64,000 nt of DNA from Flavobacterium psychrotolerans (GCF_003097635.1 NZ_QCZI01000016.1:1-64000), one strand, 5' to 3'; shown: positions 9,001 to 16,954, counted from the first letter of the stretch. Notes: a model not told the origin generated them from the sequence alone. Numbers and translations are program-made.

Positions 9001-9648
9001 TGTTAAAAAATCCGTGATGGATTTATCTTGAAAATGAGTGATTTCATTTCGATTATTTTCATTCAAAACCAATCGTCCCGTTTCGAGAATTTCTCTGGAA
9101 ATATCCCAACTTTTGTCATCGTCGGTTTTTTCCATGGTAAAATCTACCAACAATTTTGTCAGAACTTCATCTTCGCCGGCTTGTGCAATGATAGCGTCAA
9201 CGGCTTCTGTTAAAAGATTTTCAGTGTCCAAAGTCACCTCAAAAGTCATTGGTAAATTTAAATCATGGGCAAAAGCACGAATAACTTTGTGCGTAAATTT
9301 ATCGATGGTAGAAATATCAAAAGCAGCATAATTATGAATAATATGCTTGATGATTTGTTGTGATTTTGATTTGATTTGAATGATCGAAAGTTGGGTTTCA
9401 ATAGCCAAATCTTTCATTAAATCTTCGGCTTTAGTGCTTGGTTCGTCTTTAGCAAATTCAGATAAACTACCCACTATTCTGCTTTTCATTTCATGAACCG
9501 CTTTGTTGGTAAACGTAATGGCAAGAATATTACGATAGGCATCGTTTTTATGGGCAACCAAAATGATTTTAAGGTATTCTTTGACGAGTGCATAGGTTTT
9601 TCCGGAACCTGCCGATGCGTCGTATATGGAAAATGATGGTCTTTGCAT
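6016..9648 (-). CDS. addA: UvrD/AddA-like helicase-nuclease with DUF559 insertion
   Basis: The probable ATP-driven AddA-type subunit that partners the AddB-like protein at 412-3174. Helicase motifs run in order: ASAGSGKTYALV (Walker A, about 11-22), FFIDEFQDTSEMQW (about 380), GDPKQSIYRWRGG (about 420-432), VRIMTIHKSKGLEFPVV (about 885-900) and LYVALTRAEEQLY (about 970). The C-terminal RecB-type nuclease is seen in DRMV and LLDYKTG (about 1165). Between the third and fourth of these motifs, at about residues 675-840, sits an extra domain foreign to this family, described separately. Without it the protein would be about 1,045 aa. The frame stays open through the insertion, so a 1,210-aa fusion is predicted; whether it keeps helicase activity is unknown. 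The start ATG lies only 10 codons before Walker A, as is usual for this family. Confidence 0.9.
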   Translation of the reverse strand: MQRPSFSIYDASAGSGKTYALVKEYLKIILVAHKNDAYRNILAITFTNKAVHEMKSRIVGSLSEFAKDEPSTKAEDLMKDLAIETQLSIIQIKSKSQQIIKHIIHNYAAFDISTIDKFTHKVIRAFAHDLNLPMTFEVTLDTENLLTEAVDAIIAQAGEDEVLTKLLVDFTMEKTDDDKSWDISREILETGRLVLNENNRNEITHFQDKSITDFLTIKTKLNKLYIDLEKENVEFANEALLFIEKNGIDPKSFSRGTFPNHLQSISDGKFNPKNKMFREFEDVSINKTAKDTAIIESIIPDLLQTLDAIYKNFEKRDFYKAFLKNITPLSLLNTVSNELAKIQKEQNVLSIAEFNAIIYREIQNQPAPFIYERLGERYRHFFIDEFQDTSEMQWQNLIPLIDNATSSEIDGEKGTLMIVGDPKQSIYRWRGGKAEQFIELSKDNNPFNNPEKVLEHLDKNYRSYSQIIDFNNAFFQLLSSEFENADYKDLYKNHSHQKTNDKKGGYVNISFLPETDPNEGDEEALDKTEQYLLATLNTIQKVKQQGFEYKEMVILTRKRSQGIAIANYLTEQRIPLLSSETLMIQNATEVRFIIQVLKYLKNNSDLEAKAHFLLYIAEFIQDKMPVHDFIAMGMEEQHEQAFENWLMSFDILLSFQDIRKKSLYEAVEIIVSKFLSPTLSKGKGDNVANRADDKGKVLGYMTGGNYSHLLIEKAQEMRKNPTDAEKILWSEIKSKSLDYKFRQQHLIDSFIVDFVCLSQKLVIEVDGEYHLTQEQIQLDNERTIVLNNLGYKLIRFTNKQVIENVSEVLEKIKQELSLQEEILNSSSPVSAPAPSGRVGSGNAYVQYFLDIVLERDVRNQAGISDFLNYWDKNAEKFSIPSPEGKNAVRIMTIHKSKGLEFPVVILPFADEDYSRKPKDKLWLNAEVEVFGLPKVLIDNSSAVEGYGEVAKLVYDQKKQEELLDNINVLYVALTRAEEQLYIISQMIKPKKDGDYPANMASFFIRYLIRSHVFEEEKLEYEFGTPAKLSSENKKIDEVKAIALVREILNPKNIKIAQREALMWGTHQQEAIEYGNVVHEILSYVKTKSDVDLAITKAVEGGLITFGQKNIVFKTIQNIVNHQELENYFSEENIVWNEQTIIQKEGKTIKPDRMVLTKDNEIFLLDYKTGTHNSKYQLQLENYQNAIEKMGYKVAKKALIYIGQQINVINF
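7137..7154. repeat. GC-rich palindrome, left edge of DUF559 cassette
   Basis: CCCTCCCC-GAA-GGGGCGGG is an 8-bp inverted repeat with one mismatch, far richer in GC than its surroundings. It encodes the PAPSGRVG tail of the inserted segment. Confidence 0.7.
7598..7616. repeat. Palindrome, right edge of DUF559 cassette
   Basis: CCCTTTCC-TTT-GGAAAGGG is a perfect 8-bp inverted repeat, followed by TTGGGGAT. It encodes the PTLSKGKG part at the start of the insertion. Palindromes of this style are common REP-like elements in Flavobacterium. Confidence 0.7.
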
Positions 9649-9738
9649 TTAGATTTTTGATTGAAGATTGCTCCGCCTGTTCGCCATTTTGGCTCTTATA
9701 ACGATTTTAAATTTCAGATTTCCTTTACTCCGAACGCA

Positions 9739-9819
9739 CTAGCCCCGATTAAAGTGAAAATCCTTTTTCTGGCTTCTTTAGCCAGGAAAAGATTGTAACA
9801 GAAAGCGGGAAATAGCTCC
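9739..9819. repeat. Structured dispersed repeat, copy A
   Basis: It begins CTAGCCCCGAT and ends AGCGGGAAATAGCTCC, matching the copy at 29223-29299. The centre forms a hairpin of about 15 bp (AATC…TCTGGCT, loop TCTTT, AGCCAGG…GATT) with one bulged C. The ends can pair as AGC-CCCG with CGGG-…-GCT. The sequence differs from the other copy in the stem, but pairing is kept. Confidence 0.75.
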
Positions 9820-9823
9820 TCAC

Positions 9824-9837
9824 TTCGACAAGCTCAG
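9824..9837. repeat. Short REP-like element
   Basis: TTCGACAAGCTCAG, with the flanks CAC… and …CACTACG, matches a short intergenic motif seen in many unrelated bacterial genomes. Its function is unknown to me. Confidence 0.4.
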
Positions 9838-9913
9838 CACTACGTTATCATATCATCAATTTATTTAATACAATTATAACGAAATAGAATTACCAATTCC
9901 AAAGTTAAATGTT

Positions 9914-9921
9914 TATTTTTG
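9914..9921 (+). promoter_or_regulatory. Probable -7 box of superoxide dismutase gene
   Basis: TATTTTTG matches TAnnTTTG and lies 36 bp before the ATG. A matching TTG about 19 nt upstream is not seen, so the promoter is only half supported. Confidence 0.4.
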
Positions 9922-9957
9922 AATAAAATATTTATAAATCACTAAAACAATTATACT

Positions 9958-10566
9958 ATGGCTTTTGAATTACCACAATTACCTTATGCGTATGACGCAT
10001 TAGAACCTTATATTGATGCACGAACGATGGAAATTCATCATACAAAGCATCACAATGCGTACATTACAAATGTTAATGCAGCTATTGCCGGTACCGACAT
10101 GGAAGGTAAGACGATCGAAAATGTTTTGATCAATCTGGATATGAAAAACATGGCGGTTCGTAATAACGGTGGTGGTTTTTACAACCATAATTTGTATTGG
10201 ACTGTAATGACTCCCAATGGTGGCGGACTTCCTACCGGAGATTTGCTGGCTGCTATCGAAAGTGCTTTTGACTCTTTTGAAGAATTTAAAGCACGATTCA
10301 GCAAAGCGGGTATTACACAATTTGGATCAGGATGGGCCTGGCTTTGTGTTCATAAAGGAGGAAAACTGGACATTTGCGGAACACCAAATCAGGATAATCC
10401 ACTAATGCCTGGAGTAGGTTGTGGCGGAACTCCAATTTTAGGTATGGATGTGTGGGAACACGCTTACTATTTAAATTACCAAAACAGAAGACCCGATTAT
10501 GTTGAAGCTTTTTTTAATGTAATTAACTGGGTTGAAGTATCCAAAAGATATGCTTTAGAGAAATAG
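9958..10566 (+). CDS. sodA: Fe/Mn superoxide dismutase
   Basis: Cytosolic enzyme that converts superoxide to oxygen and hydrogen peroxide. The 202-aa length is standard. Metal ligands are visible as HHTKHHNAY (about residue 27), YNHNLYW (about 80) and [11 protein letters not shown] (Asp and His, about 163-167). The sequence NNGGGFYNH together with Gln in TPNQDNPL follows the Mn-type pattern rather than the Fe-type, but such residues do not settle metal use and cambialistic enzymes exist. It is a single-gene unit with its own terminator, preceded by an intergenic region rich in repeats. Confidence 0.95.
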   Translation: MAFELPQLPYAYDALEPYIDARTMEIHHTKHHNAYITNVNAAIAGTDMEGKTIENVLINLDMKNMAVRNNGGGFYNHNLYWTVMTPNGGGLPTGDLLAAIESAFDSFEEFKARFSKAGITQFGSGWAWLCVHKGGKLDICGTPNQDNPLMPGVGCGGTPILGMDVWEHAYYLNYQNRRPDYVEAFFNVINWVEVSKRYALEK

Positions 10567-10593
10567 TCTTTTTTAGACAATCGTTTTTTAGAC

Positions 10594-10636
10594 AATAGAC
10601 GGATATACTTAATGAGTTTGTCCGTCTATTTTTTTA
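10594..10636 (+). terminator. Terminator of superoxide dismutase gene
   Basis: ATAGACGGA and TCCGTCTAT form a 9-bp stem and are followed by a run of T. A direct repeat TTTTTAGACAAT (two copies) just precedes it. Confidence 0.8.
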
Positions 10637-10684
10637 TCTATTATCTTTATGTCTCTCAATCTATTATCTCTAAAAAATTCCAAT

Positions 10685-10714
10685 AAAAAGGGCGGAATTT
10701 CTTTCGCCCTTTTT
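10685..10714 (-). terminator. Hairpin terminator downstream of purF
   Basis: AAAAGGGCG (10686-10694) pairs with CGCCCTTTT (10705-10713). A/T runs on both sides make it able to work in both directions. The sod gene already has a terminator, so it more likely serves purF. Confidence 0.7.
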
Positions 10715-10840
10715 GCCCCAAATCTACCATAAACTTAACCTACTATATATGGCGGAGTAAATTTATAATGTCATAGGTTGTTTAGCAAATAAATTGGTTG
10801 AAACACCTAAAAACTCGATAAAGTGCAATTTCAATGTGTT

Positions 10841-12739
10841 TCAATATGCTCTAGCATCTTTTCCTTCGTAAAAATTCATAAAAGCTCTGCTCACAACGCG
10901 GTTTCCTCCAGGAGTTGGATAATCCCCTGTAAAATACCAATCTCCTAAATTTTTTGGGCAGGCAATATGTAAATCTTCAACCGTTTGAAAAATAATTTTC
11001 ACTTCTGCTTTTATCTCAGGTGAACTCAACATGGTTGCAATTTTATCTGAAACTTCTTGTGGTTGAAAAGGCGCATAAATTTCGGTCACATAATTTACCA
11101 ATGCGTTATCTTTTAAATGTTCTTGTTCTTTACACTTGGTATAAACGGCATCAACAATATGATACAAGTTTCTTTCTTTTAATAATTCTAAGGCAGCTCT
11201 AAAAGCAACCAATCCTTCCAGTTTTGCCATGTCAATTCCATAACAATCTGGGTACCGAATTTGTGGTGCCGAGGATACAATAATGATGCTTTTAGGCTTT
11301 AATCGATCCATCATTTTGATGATACTCATTTTGAGGGTAGTTCCGCGAACGATACTGTCATCAATAATCACCAAATTGTCGGTTGGTTTTATAACACCAT
11401 ATGTTACATCATACACGTGAGCAACTAAATCATCGCGACTGCTGTCCTCTGTAATGAAAGTTCGCAGTTTTGCATCTTTGATAGCCACTTTTTCGGTTCT
11501 AATTTTTACCGAAAGGATTTCCTCAAGTTTTTCTTTGGTTAACGTTTTTCGGTTTTTGAGAATGAACGTGTTTTTTCTTTGGTTCAAAAAATCTTGGGCC
11601 GCTTCAACCATTCCATAGAAAGAAGTTTCTGCTGTATTTGGAATATACGAAAAAACGGTGTTGTCTGTATCGTTATCAATCGCATCCAGAACTGCCGGAA
11701 GAATTAATTTCCCGAGTTTTTTTCGCTCTTGATAAATCTCGGCATCACTACCTCGTGAAAAATAAATTCTTTCGAAGGAACATGCTTTTTTTATGGTTGG
11801 GGGAAGAATTTCTTTTTCGGTTACGTTGCCATTTTTTTTGATGATTAATGCGTTTCCGGGTTGTAATTCTTGCACTTTTTCAAAATCTACATTGAAAACT
11901 GTTTGTATTACCGGCCTTTCCGAAGCGACTACTACAATTTCATCATCCTGATAAAAATAAGCGGGACGAATTCCTGCCGGATCTCTAAAAACAAAAGCAT
12001 CACCATGCCCTAAAAGTCCCACCATAGCATAACCTCCATCTAAATTTTTAGAAGCTCTTGTCAAAATTTTGGCAATATCTAATTTTTCAGCAATAATTGG
12101 AGAAGCCTCCCTTTTTGAGAATCCATTGTTTTTGCATTCTTGATACAAATCGGTCACTTCATCATCAAGAAAGTGACCTATTTTTTCCATTACGGTTACC
12201 GTGTCGGCCATCTCTTTGGGGTGCTGCCCTATTTCCACCAAGCTACTGAAAAGCTCTTTTACGTTGGTCATATTGAAATTTCCAGCCAAAATCAGGTTTC
12301 GGTGCATCCAATTATTCTGACGCAAAAAGGGATGCACGCTTTCAATACTGTTTTTTCCAAAGGTTCCATAACGTACGTGACCCAAGAAAAGCTCTCCTAT
12401 GTAGGGTATATTTGCTTTTTGCAATGCCACATTATCGGCATATTCGGGATGGGAAGCCATTTCCTCATTGATTCTATCATTGATTTGTGCAAAGACGTCT
12501 TGAATGGGTTGAGCGTCGTTAGAACGCACACGGCTAATGTATCGTTCTCCGGGTTCTACATCAAGTTTGATGCTGGCAAAACCCGCTCCGTCTTGTCCCC
12601 GATTATGCTGTTTTTCCATCAGAAGATACATTTTTTGTATCCCGTAGAATGCTGAACCGTATTTTTCCTTGTAGAATTCTAACGGTTTTTTTAATCTTAA
12701 AAGGGCAATCCCACATTCATGTTTAATTGCGTCGCTCAT
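10841..12739 (-). CDS. purF: Amidophosphoribosyltransferase (PurF family)
   Basis: First committed enzyme of purine synthesis; it transfers the amide nitrogen of glutamine to PRPP to form phosphoribosylamine. The N-terminal class II glutaminase has the candidate nucleophile Cys9 (HECGIALLRL) and QHNRGQDGAGFASI. The C-terminal phosphoribosyltransferase has the PRPP loop VIIDDSIVRGTT (about 457-468). At 632 aa it is longer than the roughly 470-500 aa enterobacterial enzyme, with extra segments in the middle and at the C-terminus. This long form is the one I associate with Flavobacteria. The Cys is not at position 1 after Met, so propeptide removal would need to take eight residues. purN lies about 2 kb away on the same strand, with other genes between. 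Confidence 0.85.
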   Translation of the reverse strand: MSDAIKHECGIALLRLKKPLEFYKEKYGSAFYGIQKMYLLMEKQHNRGQDGAGFASIKLDVEPGERYISRVRSNDAQPIQDVFAQINDRINEEMASHPEYADNVALQKANIPYIGELFLGHVRYGTFGKNSIESVHPFLRQNNWMHRNLILAGNFNMTNVKELFSSLVEIGQHPKEMADTVTVMEKIGHFLDDEVTDLYQECKNNGFSKREASPIIAEKLDIAKILTRASKNLDGGYAMVGLLGHGDAFVFRDPAGIRPAYFYQDDEIVVVASERPVIQTVFNVDFEKVQELQPGNALIIKKNGNVTEKEILPPTIKKACSFERIYFSRGSDAEIYQERKKLGKLILPAVLDAIDNDTDNTVFSYIPNTAETSFYGMVEAAQDFLNQRKNTFILKNRKTLTKEKLEEILSVKIRTEKVAIKDAKLRTFITEDSSRDDLVAHVYDVTYGVIKPTDNLVIIDDSIVRGTTLKMSIIKMMDRLKPKSIIIVSSAPQIRYPDCYGIDMAKLEGLVAFRAALELLKERNLYHIVDAVYTKCKEQEHLKDNALVNYVTEIYAPFQPQEVSDKIATMLSSPEIKAEVKIIFQTVEDLHIACPKNLGDWYFTGDYPTPGGNRVVSRAFMNFYEGKDARAY

Positions 12740-12876
12740 TGTGTTGTAGTTGTTTGTAGTTAATTATTTTAATCTTTCCGATTGCAAAAAATATGCCAAG
12801 CAACGATGACTTGCAATAGGGTCATTTATCCATTTTTAATTTGAATAAATTTATTTATTCTTGATCGTTTATTTAA

Positions 12877-12903
12877 CAAAAAAAGCCCCGTTTCCGAGGC
12901 TTA
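12877..12903 (-). terminator. Terminator of PfkB kinase gene
   Basis: On the minus strand AAGCCTCGG…CGGGGCTT forms a stem with one mismatch and is followed by TTTTTTTG, just after the stop at 12913. Confidence 0.7.
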
Positions 12904-12912
12904 TAGTGTCAA

Positions 12913-13836
12913 TTATTGTATTATCTCAAATTGTGTTAGCGATTTAAACTGTTGCAATCTTTCCAACACCTCCACTTTATCAAGATTGAGCATTCTTTCG
13001 GTTCCAAATTTTTCGACACAAAAAGAAGCCAAATTAGATCCATATATGATTGCATTTTTCATGTTTTCGAAAGAAGTATTTTCGCTTTGCGTAATAAATC
13101 CGGCAAATCCTCCAGCAAAAGTATCACCGGCACCCGTTGGATCAAAAACCTCTTCTAAAGGTAAAGCCGGAGCAAAGAAAATTTCTTTCCCGTGAAACAA
13201 TAACGCCCCATGTTCTCCTTTTTTGATTACGACATATTTTGGTCCCATCGTATGGATTTTTGCTGCCGCTTTTACTAAGGAGTATTCTCCTGATAATTGT
13301 CGCGCTTCTTCGTCGTTGATTGTAATGACGTCAACTCGTTTTATTACTTCCAATAATTCTGGCAAGGCACAGTCCATCCAAAAGTTCATCGTGTCAAGTA
13401 ACACTAATTTTGGTTTCGCTTCCATCTGATCCAAAACACTACTTTGTACCAATGGATGTAAATTCCCTAGCATCACCACATCGGCATCTTTAAAATTTTG
13501 GGGAACTTTTGGCTGAAAATCGGCCAAAACATTTAATTCTGTAATCAAGGTGTCTCTTGAATTCAAATCGTTGTGGTAACGACCACTCCAGAAAAAGGTT
13601 TTTCCTCCTTTTACAACTTCAAGACCAGAAATATCGATGTTTCTTGCCGTTAATAAATCTAAATATTCTTGTGGGAAATCGTCCCCGACAACCGAAACAA
13701 TCGCCGATTTCAAATCGAAAAAAGAGGCAGAAAGCCCTATAAAAGTACCTGCACCGCCTAAAATTTTGTCGGTTTTTCCAAAAGGAGTTTCAATAGCGTC
13801 GAAAGCAACGGTTCCAACAATCAATAATTTATTCAT
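12913..13836 (-). CDS. PfkB-family carbohydrate/nucleoside kinase
   Basis: A ribokinase-fold kinase of unknown substrate. The PfkB signatures are clear: GGAGTFIGLSASFF near residue 27 (substrate region) and DPTGAGDTFAGGFAGF (about 231-246) with the catalytic Asp and anion hole. VITINDEEARQLSG is the usual mid-domain helix. The 307-aa length is normal. Adenosine, ribose or sugar phosphates are possible substrates, and the neighbours do not decide between them. A well-formed promoter (TTG-N20-TATCTTTG) lies about 110 bp upstream and overlaps a palindrome, which may indicate regulation. Confidence 0.85.
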   Translation of the reverse strand: MNKLLIVGTVAFDAIETPFGKTDKILGGAGTFIGLSASFFDLKSAIVSVVGDDFPQEYLDLLTARNIDISGLEVVKGGKTFFWSGRYHNDLNSRDTLITELNVLADFQPKVPQNFKDADVVMLGNLHPLVQSSVLDQMEAKPKLVLLDTMNFWMDCALPELLEVIKRVDVITINDEEARQLSGEYSLVKAAAKIHTMGPKYVVIKKGEHGALLFHGKEIFFAPALPLEEVFDPTGAGDTFAGGFAGFITQSENTSFENMKNAIIYGSNLASFCVEKFGTERMLNLDKVEVLERLQQFKSLTQFEIIQ

Positions 13837-13945
13837 ACGTAAATGGTATTTGTTTTTTTAATAGAATATGGAATTTACATAGCAACATTCGATGTTAAAA
13901 GAATATTTTATACTCATTCCGTTTTTTGAGTTTCGAATTAAGGGG

Positions 13946-13976
13946 CAAAGATACTTTATAAGTTGCAAATTTGCAA
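13946..13976 (-). promoter_or_regulatory. Promoter of PfkB kinase gene with overlapping palindrome
   Basis: On the minus strand TTG (13976-13974) is followed after 20 nt by TATCTTTG (13953-13946). The perfect 14-bp palindrome TTGCAAATTTGCAA (13963-13976) covers the -33 element, a position suited to a repressor. Confidence 0.5.
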
Positions 13977-13980
13977 AAGT

Positions 13981-13998
13981 TGAAACTTGCAAAGTTTC
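13981..13998 (-). terminator. Short hairpin after rnhA
   Basis: GAAACT-TTGCA-AGTTTC on the minus strand begins right after the rnhA stop and is followed by AACTTTTGC. The T-run is short, so termination is uncertain. Confidence 0.35.
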
Positions 13999-14478
13999 TC
14001 ATAACAACTTCCCCTCTTCCTTTTCATAAAATTCATCTACCGAAAGTGTCTTTTGCATCGAGGCCATAACCGCCAGTTCATCACAACGCTCGTTTTGCGG
14101 ATGATTGTTGTGCCCTTTAATCCATTTAAAATCGACCTGGTGTTTTCTGTAGATTTTCAGGAACCGTTTCCATAAATCGGAATTTTTCCTGTCTACAAAT
14201 CCTTTTTTCTCCCAACCTAAAACCCATTTTTTCTCGACCGAATCAACCACATATTTGGAATCGGAAACCACTAAAACTCTCATATTAGGATTTTTTAATT
14301 TTTCCAAGCCAACGATAACAGCTAACAATTCCATTCGATTATTTGTGGTATGCCGAAATCCTTCGTAAAATTCTTTTTTATGTGGCGTTCCAACAAGTTC
14401 CATAACCACCCCATACCCACCGTTACCCGGATTCCCTTTAGCAGCGCCATCTGTATAGATATGTACTTGATGAGACAT
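13999..14478 (-). CDS. rnhA: Ribonuclease HI
   Basis: Cytosolic endonuclease that removes the RNA strand of RNA-DNA hybrids. The 159-aa length is typical. Catalytic acidic residues are visible: Asp in IYTDGAAKGNPG (about 10), Glu in TNNRMELLAV (about 49), Asp in VSDSKYVVDS (about 71) and the late Asp in NERCDELA, with the conserved His in KGHNNHPQN. The minus-strand order is purN, rnhA, with 72 bp between, so they may share a transcript. Confidence 0.93.
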   Translation of the reverse strand: MSHQVHIYTDGAAKGNPGNGGYGVVMELVGTPHKKEFYEGFRHTTNNRMELLAVIVGLEKLKNPNMRVLVVSDSKYVVDSVEKKWVLGWEKKGFVDRKNSDLWKRFLKIYRKHQVDFKWIKGHNNHPQNERCDELAVMASMQKTLSVDEFYEKEEGKLL

Positions 14479-14550
14479 TTTAGACTTTTTAGACTTAGTT
14501 AAGATTACTTCGACTCCAATTTTTAGGTCAGAAAATCTAAGCCGTTTAAA

Positions 14551-15111
14551 TTAAATTAACAATCTTTCGATTACTTCTGGGAAATAACGCTGCTCCAATT
14601 CATGAATTTTTACCGCAATTTCTTCAGCCGTTTTACAATCCTCTACCGAAACACTTTTCTGAAAAATAATTTTACCTTCATCGTAGTGTTCATTCACATA
14701 ATGAATGGTAATTCCTGTTTCTGTTTCTGTTTCTTCTAAAACTGCTTTATGCACATTCATACCATACATTCCTTTACCTCCATATTTAGGCAACAAGGCA
14801 GGATGAATATTTATTATTTTATTAGAATATCTTTTGATAATTACTGGGGGTAAGTGCAATAAAAAACCAGCAAGCACAATTAAATCAGGACGAAAAGCAT
14901 TCAGTTTATGTAGGATTAATTCCGATTTTAAATCTTCTCTTGAAAAAAGAACCGTTGGAACTCCGTGATTTTTTGCTCTTTCTAATACCTTGGCGCTAGG
15001 ATTGTTACAAAAAACAGCAACAACATTTGCATGGTTACTATTTTTGAAATGTAATATGATGTTTTCGGCATTCGTGCCCGATCCGGAAGCAAATAGTACG
15101 ATGTTTTTCAT
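14551..15111 (-). CDS. purN: Phosphoribosylglycinamide formyltransferase
   Basis: Third step of purine synthesis; transfers the formyl group of 10-formyltetrahydrofolate to GAR. It starts with the nucleotide loop FASGSGTNAENI (about 7-18) and has the formyltransferase core NIHPALLPKYGG with catalytic Asn/His (about 100), followed by the late Asp in VNEHYDEGKI. At 186 aa it matches the family. It is transcribed away from acpP; the 174-bp divergent spacer carries a clear acpP promoter. Confidence 0.93.
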   Translation of the reverse strand: MKNIVLFASGSGTNAENIILHFKNSNHANVVAVFCNNPSAKVLERAKNHGVPTVLFSREDLKSELILHKLNAFRPDLIVLAGFLLHLPPVIIKRYSNKIINIHPALLPKYGGKGMYGMNVHKAVLEETETETGITIHYVNEHYDEGKIIFQKSVSVEDCKTAEEIAVKIHELEQRYFPEVIERLLI

Positions 15112-15227
15112 TTATCCTATAATTAGTATTACGCAAAAAAAAGAATAATAAATGATAATAAATAAAATTTGGATGCCTTTGTTAATATTTTTTTTTAAAT
15201 TCGTGGACATATTTATTAACTAAAAGG

Positions 15228-15256
15228 TTGTTTTAAAATAAAGTTTTTTATTTTTG
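15228..15256 (+). promoter_or_regulatory. Bacteroidetes-type promoter of acpP
   Basis: TTG (15228-15230) is followed after 18 nt by TATTTTTG (15249-15256), ending 29 bp before the acpP ATG. Confidence 0.65.
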
Positions 15257-15285
15257 CCAACAAATTAAATTTAAAATTAAAGATT

Positions 15286-15522
15286 ATGTCAGACATTGCA
15301 TCAAGAGTTAAAGCGATTATCGTAGACAAATTAGGCGTTGACGAAAACGAAGTTGTAACAGAAGCAAGCTTCACAAACGATTTAGGAGCCGATTCATTAG
15401 ACACTGTTGAGCTTATCATGGAGTTCGAAAAAGAATTTGACATTCAAATTCCAGATGATCAAGCAGAAAACATCGCTACTGTTGGTCAAGCTATTTCTTA
15501 CATCGAAGAAGCAAAAAAATAA
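15286..15522 (+). CDS. acpP: Acyl carrier protein
   Basis: Small acidic carrier of growing acyl chains in type II fatty acid synthesis. Ser37 within [10 protein letters not shown] is the site for 4'-phosphopantetheine. The length of 78 aa is typical. It is followed by a strong terminator and then fabF, the classic acpP-fabF pairing. The terminator between them probably makes acpP transcript more abundant than fabF. Confidence 0.97.
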   Translation: MSDIASRVKAIIVDKLGVDENEVVTEASFTNDLGADSLDTVELIMEFEKEFDIQIPDDQAENIATVGQAISYIEEAKK

Positions 15523-15528
15523 TAAATT

Positions 15529-15572
15529 CACACCCGTATCCATTTTATGCATACGGGTGTTATTATTTTTTT
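15529..15572 (+). terminator. Terminator between acpP and fabF
   Basis: ACACCCGTAT (15530-15539) pairs with ATACGGGTGT (15551-15560), a 10-bp stem, followed by TATTATTTTTTT. Confidence 0.85.
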
Positions 15573-15619
15573 AAAATTAAAATCACTGATTGTATTTCAA
15601 TCACTACTATAATTTATTG

Positions 15620-15670
15620 TAATACCTATGGCTTTTTATGATTTTAACATAGAAGAAAGCATAGGTATTA
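15620..15670 (+). repeat. Long inverted repeat just upstream of fabF
   Basis: TAATACCTATG (15620-15630) and CATAGGTATTA (15660-15670) are exact 11-bp inverted copies. Inside, CTTT pairs with AAAG and TATG with CATA, so the whole 51 nt can fold into one hairpin with small bulges. It ends 28 bp before the fabF ATG. No T-run long enough for a standard terminator follows. Confidence 0.75.
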
Positions 15671-15698
15671 TTTGTTTAAATTCAATAAAAAGATACAC

Positions 15699-16952
15699 AT
15701 GGAATTAAGGCGAGTTGTTGTAACAGGTTTAGGTGCTCTTACTCCTATTGGAAATAATATTCAAGAATATTGGAACGGTCTTATTAACGGTGTTAGTGGA
15801 GCCGCACCAATAACTTATTTTGACACTACTCATTTCAAAACCAAATTTGCCTGCGAATTAAAAAATTTCAACATCGAAGATTTTTTAGACCGAAAAGAGG
15901 CTCGAAAAATGGACAAATACGCACAATATGCTATGGTTTCATCTGAAGAGGCTGTGAAAGATGCCAATTTTAATTTTGAAACATTAGACAAAGACAGAGT
16001 TGGAGTAATTTGGGGTTCTGGAATTGGCGGTTTAGAAACTTTTCAACAAGAGGTAATGGAATTTACTCGTGGAAATGGCGTCCCAAAATTTAACCCTTTC
16101 TTCATCCCAAAAATGATTGCTGATATTGCTGGCGGTCATATTTCAATAAAATATGGTTTTAGAGGGCCTAATTTCACAACAGTTTCCGCTTGTGCTTCTT
16201 CAACAAACGCAATGATTGATGCTTTTAATTACATTCGTTTAGGTCATGCCGACGTTATGGTGACAGGAGGGTCTGAAGCAGCAGTGACTATTGCTGGGAT
16301 GGGTGGGTTTAATGCGATGCATGCTTTATCAACCCGAAATGACGATCCTAAAACAGCTTCTAGACCGATGGACAAAGATCGTGACGGTTTTATCCTAGGC
16401 GAAGGTGCTGGCGCTTTAATCCTTGAAGAATATGAACACGCCATAGCTCGTGGTGCTAACATATATTGCGAAATTGGCGGAGGAGGAATGTCTGCCGATG
16501 CCTATCATATTACAGCTCCACATCCAGAAGGACTGGGCGCAAAAAATGTAATGTTTAACTGTTTAAGAGACGCAGGGTTAAAACCTACTGATGTTGACGG
16601 CGTAAATATGCACGGTACTTCTACTCCTCTTGGCGACATGGCAGAAAGCAAAGCTATTCTTCATGTTTTTGGAGAACATGCATATTCTATGAATTTGAAT
16701 TCAACAAAATCTATGACAGGACATTTACTTGGAGCGGCAGGTGCAATAGAGACCATTTCTTGCATTCTTGCCATGAAACACGGTATGGTCCCTCCTACAA
16801 TTAATCATTTCACAGATGACGAAAATATTGACCCAAGATTGAACTTCACATTCAATAAAGCTCAAAAAAGGGATATGAAAGTGGTAATGAGCAATACTTT
16901 TGGTTTTGGCGGACATAATGCTTGTATTTTGATAAAAAAATTAGACTTGTAA
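15699..16952 (+). CDS. fabF: Beta-ketoacyl-ACP synthase II
   Basis: Condensing enzyme of fatty acid elongation; joins malonyl-ACP to acyl-ACP. The Cys-His-His triad is visible: VSACASSTNAM (Cys165), MHGTSTPLGD (about 305) and SMTGHLLGAAG (about 342). The C-terminal NTFGFGGHNA is conserved. I placed the start at the ATG giving MELRRVVVTGLGALTPIG, because the family begins there; the frame extends nine codons upstream to a TTG that would add an unconserved FKFNKKIH. Length is 417 aa, normal for the family. rnc follows immediately. Confidence 0.96.
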   Translation: MELRRVVVTGLGALTPIGNNIQEYWNGLINGVSGAAPITYFDTTHFKTKFACELKNFNIEDFLDRKEARKMDKYAQYAMVSSEEAVKDANFNFETLDKDRVGVIWGSGIGGLETFQQEVMEFTRGNGVPKFNPFFIPKMIADIAGGHISIKYGFRGPNFTTVSACASSTNAMIDAFNYIRLGHADVMVTGGSEAAVTIAGMGGFNAMHALSTRNDDPKTASRPMDKDRDGFILGEGAGALILEEYEHAIARGANIYCEIGGGGMSADAYHITAPHPEGLGAKNVMFNCLRDAGLKPTDVDGVNMHGTSTPLGDMAESKAILHVFGEHAYSMNLNSTKSMTGHLLGAAGAIETISCILAMKHGMVPPTINHFTDDENIDPRLNFTFNKAQKRDMKVVMSNTFGFGGHNACILIKKLDL

Positions 16953-16954
16953 TT

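Larger units (their letters stand above)
9649..9957. other. Intergenic region between addA and sod, with repeats
   Basis: 309 bp without a gene, between divergent genes. It holds a structured dispersed repeat (9739-9819), a short TTCGACAAGCTCAG element directly after it (9824-9837), and the sod promoter region (a TAnnTTTG box at 9914-9921). No open frame of note is seen. Confidence 0.8.

Noticed and set aside
10571..10592. Direct repeat TTTTTAGACAAT after sod as part of a mobile element
   Set aside because: Two short copies next to a terminator, no inverted ends or target duplication.
15216..15443. Minus-strand frame opposite acpP
   Set aside because: Antisense shadow of a certain gene; its sequence is low in complexity and it would overlap the acpP promoter.
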